Below the pieces are notes generated by a model. It was given only the letters and a program-made list of their open reading frames with translations. It had not been told where the DNA came from and did not search any database. Both the position numbers and the translations under genes were made by a program. A stretch of DNA of 64,000 nucleotides from Dyadobacter sandarakinus (GTDB lineage Bacteria; Bacteroidota; Bacteroidia; Cytophagales; Spirosomataceae): NCBI RefSeq assembly GCF_016894445.1, contig NZ_CP056775.1, positions 4,700,001 to 4,764,000 on the forward strand. The letters are read 5' to 3'. Shown here in pieces: positions 62,142 through 64,000 of this stretch. Every line of letters starts with the position of its first letter. Positions within the stretch are counted from its first letter, which is position 1.

Positions 62142-62180
62142 AAAAAACAAAATCGTCCGGAAGCAAAGCCCTCGGACGAT
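62142..62180 (-). terminator. Terminator of the serpin gene
   Basis: ATCGTCCG (62152-62159) pairs with CGGACGAT (62173-62180). On the minus strand the stem runs into TTTGTTTTTTG. Confidence 0.7.
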
Positions 62181-62270
62181 AACGCACCCCGAAGATACCG
62201 GTATTGCCGGCACCTTGTATCTTGAATATTTTTGACCAATATGCACGCAGGCCTGATCTCCTGATCTGTT

Positions 62271-63503
62271 TTACTTACTTTCAGGATTTTTGATCTGACC
62301 CATAAAAAGGATTGTTTTTGAGGTCTCTTCACTGATAACCAATCCAAACGGACGGTCGCAAATGTATTCGAGCCCATCCGGCCCCATGGACGTAGTACTT
62401 ATTCCGATAGTGGTTACGGCAGCAGCTTCTGTACCCTGCTCATCAATGCCGAGGTAAGTATCTTGTTTTATAAAATCAACAAAAAGCGATGCGGTGGTGG
62501 TAATTTTGCCAAACTGTGCTTGTGGTGTGAAAATGCGTTTCATACCCATATTTTCCAGGGTACTATTCAGTTTTACATTGTAGTTCAGGGCAAATCTTGG
62601 TAAGCCTACACGGGCTTTGTGCTTGTACATTCCGGTGGATTGCAGTGTTTTCCAATCATTGGCCGTAATTTCAGAAAGTACATCGCCGATCGTCACGGAG
62701 CCTCTAGGAATGATCAGTGTCATGCTGAACTGCCCGTTTCCATAGGGTAGCTTTACCGCACTGTAGCGGCTGCCCGGCATGGCTGCGAAATCGTTACTGA
62801 TGTACATCATTTTGACGTTCTTCGTCGTGCCATTTTCCAGCCTGAAAGGAGTGTCAATGGTTTTGTCACGATCAAACTTGTACCTCCAGTCGCCTTTGAA
62901 ATACAATGCATTCAAAAGAAACATGACCTGGCCCGGATCAATGGCGTTAATTACTTTCTTGATTTTTCCGCGGGTTTTGTCATCTGCCCACTGATTGATT
63001 TTATCTGCTGCATTGCCGTCAAATGGGATTCCGGATATCTGGGCATCAAACCGGTCTTTCAGGAGCTGCTGATAGGGTTGGGCAACGGAAATCTGGTTCT
63101 TGTCGTACCAGGCGGAGTTAGCCAGGCCAAGTATTACGCGTGAGTCGGCAGCAGGAAGCTTGCTGATTAATGTTTTATATGCATCATTGAGTTTCTCCAC
63201 GGATACACTATCAGCCTTAAGGGTACTTGCCAGCTGGGCAGCTGTCTCATTTTCAGCTCCGTTGAGCAACATACCCAATGCCATGTGCAGGCTGAGCGGC
63301 GACACAAAGATGTTGGGGTTCCCGGCCTCAGCCTGTCTTACTTGTCCGAAAAAGTCGAACGCGAAATCTGTTGTTGCATTGGAGATTTCAGCAGGGATCT
63401 CCACAGGATTTACCTGGTCAGAAGGCGCAGGACCATCGTTTGTACAGCCTGCAAGCATACAGGCTAATGCCGGGAAGCTGAGTAAAATGTAGAAAAATTT
63501 CAT
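62271..63503 (-). CDS. Serpin family lipoprotein protease inhibitor
   Basis: This is a 410-residue protein with a lipoprotein signal (LLSFPALACMLAGC, lipid-bearing Cys20). The serpin fold is clear: NIFVSPLSLHMALGMLLNGA, LANSAWYDKNQISV, VMFLLNALYFKGDWRYKFD, and the reactive-loop hinge IDEQGTEAAAVTTIGIST (354-370), followed by the C-terminal DRPFGLVISEETSKTILFMG. The small Ala/Thr hinge residues mark an inhibitory serpin. By register with alpha-1-antitrypsin, the scissile bond falls near Thr371-Ser372, so the target may not be a trypsin-like enzyme. It would sit at the outer or periplasmic membrane surface. Confidence 0.96.
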   Translation of the reverse strand: MKFFYILLSFPALACMLAGCTNDGPAPSDQVNPVEIPAEISNATTDFAFDFFGQVRQAEAGNPNIFVSPLSLHMALGMLLNGAENETAAQLASTLKADSVSVEKLNDAYKTLISKLPAADSRVILGLANSAWYDKNQISVAQPYQQLLKDRFDAQISGIPFDGNAADKINQWADDKTRGKIKKVINAIDPGQVMFLLNALYFKGDWRYKFDRDKTIDTPFRLENGTTKNVKMMYISNDFAAMPGSRYSAVKLPYGNGQFSMTLIIPRGSVTIGDVLSEITANDWKTLQSTGMYKHKARVGLPRFALNYNVKLNSTLENMGMKRIFTPQAQFGKITTTASLFVDFIKQDTYLGIDEQGTEAAAVTTIGISTTSMGPDGLEYICDRPFGLVISEETSKTILFMGQIKNPESK

Positions 63504-63618
63504 GGCTAATAGATGTCAGAGTACGTTCAGGAACAAGCGGGGTGCCTGTCAGCTTTGCCGATCTGCCTATAAAAGATTCCACAAGTGCTTCAATGGTTGG
63601 AAGTACCTGGCTTATTTT

Positions 63619-64000
63619 TTAAAAAGTATAACGTACTCCCCACGAAACCCCGTAAAGGTAGGGATGGGCATCCAGGCTTTGGTTGGAGCGGAAACCTGAG
63701 GAAACGGCCTTCTGATAGGAACCGGTCAGATTAGCATTCCATTGGGAAGACAACCTGTAGCTGAACCGGAGGCCTGTACTGGCAGCCCAGTTTGTGGTAC
63801 GATACACTTCGTCGCTGGCTTTGGTCGTGATCATTTCACCGGAAGCTGATTCAAGTTCATTGCTCAAAAAGAAATTGGCTGTCATACCTGCCAGTACGGC
63901 ATAGCTTAACTTTTTATCCGGTCGTAGTGTAAAGCCGGCCTGAACAGGTAACTGAAGGTACTGATAATTGTTGCTCACCGTCTTAGCCACATCAATATAC
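63619..64000 (-). CDS. Outer membrane beta-barrel protein, C-terminal part (cut by window edge)
   Basis: The reading frame remains open to position 64000, so only the last ~127 residues are seen. They consist of beta strands ending in a typical aromatic terminus (GVSWGVRYTF): YQYLQLPVQAGFTLRPDKKL, AVLAGMTANFFLSNELES, WAASTGLRFSYRLSSQWNAN. This is the C-terminal half of a PorT-like or similar outer-membrane barrel. It is upstream of the serpin gene on the same strand (116-base gap). Confidence 0.8.
   Translation of the reverse strand, partial: YIDVAKTVSNNYQYLQLPVQAGFTLRPDKKLSYAVLAGMTANFFLSNELESASGEMITTKASDEVYRTTNWAASTGLRFSYRLSSQWNANLTGSYQKAVSSGFRSNQSLDAHPYLYGVSWGVRYTF

Overview
The window is a stretch of Bacteroidota chromosome, most probably from Cytophagales and close to Dyadobacter or a relative. 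The taxonomic call is an inference. It rests on gldG (a gliding-motility ABC component limited to this phylum), DUF2480 and DUF4296 proteins, PorT-like outer-membrane barrels, near absence of Shine-Dalgarno sites, and several promoters of the phylum-specific type (TTG or TTTG, about 18-21 bases, then TAnnTTTG). The gene content is mostly housekeeping, and no phage, transposase or CRISPR array is visible.

Layout. The left edge is the 3' end of a 23S rRNA gene followed by 5S rRNA and a terminator. A lower-GC methyltransferase and an M20 amidohydrolase follow. Positions 3270-7674 hold a co-directional cassette (methyltransferase with Trm112-like head, beta-propeller glycosidase-like protein, PhyH dioxygenase, two GT2 glycosyltransferases) that probably builds or decorates a surface glycan. 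Dxr and a GH3-family protein lie on the minus strand, then mreBCD, an ECF sigma factor with a Cys-rich candidate anti-sigma, gmk and nadD. From 15.8 to 22.6 kb come small secreted proteins, an AraC regulator, two tandem GT-C-like membrane proteins, a very small ABC transporter and a Dpm1-like GT2. From 23 to 30.2 kb lie a DUF58/BatA-type operon with rnhB, then DUF2480, tsaB, an S41 protease, rnpA and rpmH.

The region 30.4-31.3 kb holds an overlapping pair, a Panacea-domain protein and a two-helix membrane protein read from a TTG start. This is the best candidate for an undescribed toxin-antitoxin or defence unit. Next come an outer-membrane barrel, a 54-residue membrane protein gene, mutL, two adjacent rhomboid proteases, dxs, prmA, a 1558-residue secreted protein of unknown function, plsY, an M20 dipeptidase, a TPR protein, hpt, tRNA-Leu(CAG), an aspartate aminotransferase and a ferredoxin-type reductase.

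The last part, mostly minus strand, holds a BlaI/BlaR1-type regulatory pair with three identical-architecture operators, dnaN, a DUF1080-gldG operon, a GxxExxY protein next to a 63-base inverted repeat, rnr, a DnaQ-like exonuclease, a conserved unknown, lipB, yraN (plus strand), a lipoprotein serpin and a truncated outer-membrane protein at the edge. Dxs and Dxr supply the first two steps of the MEP isoprenoid pathway. MreBCD, PlsY and the two polyprenol-type glycosyltransferases serve envelope growth.
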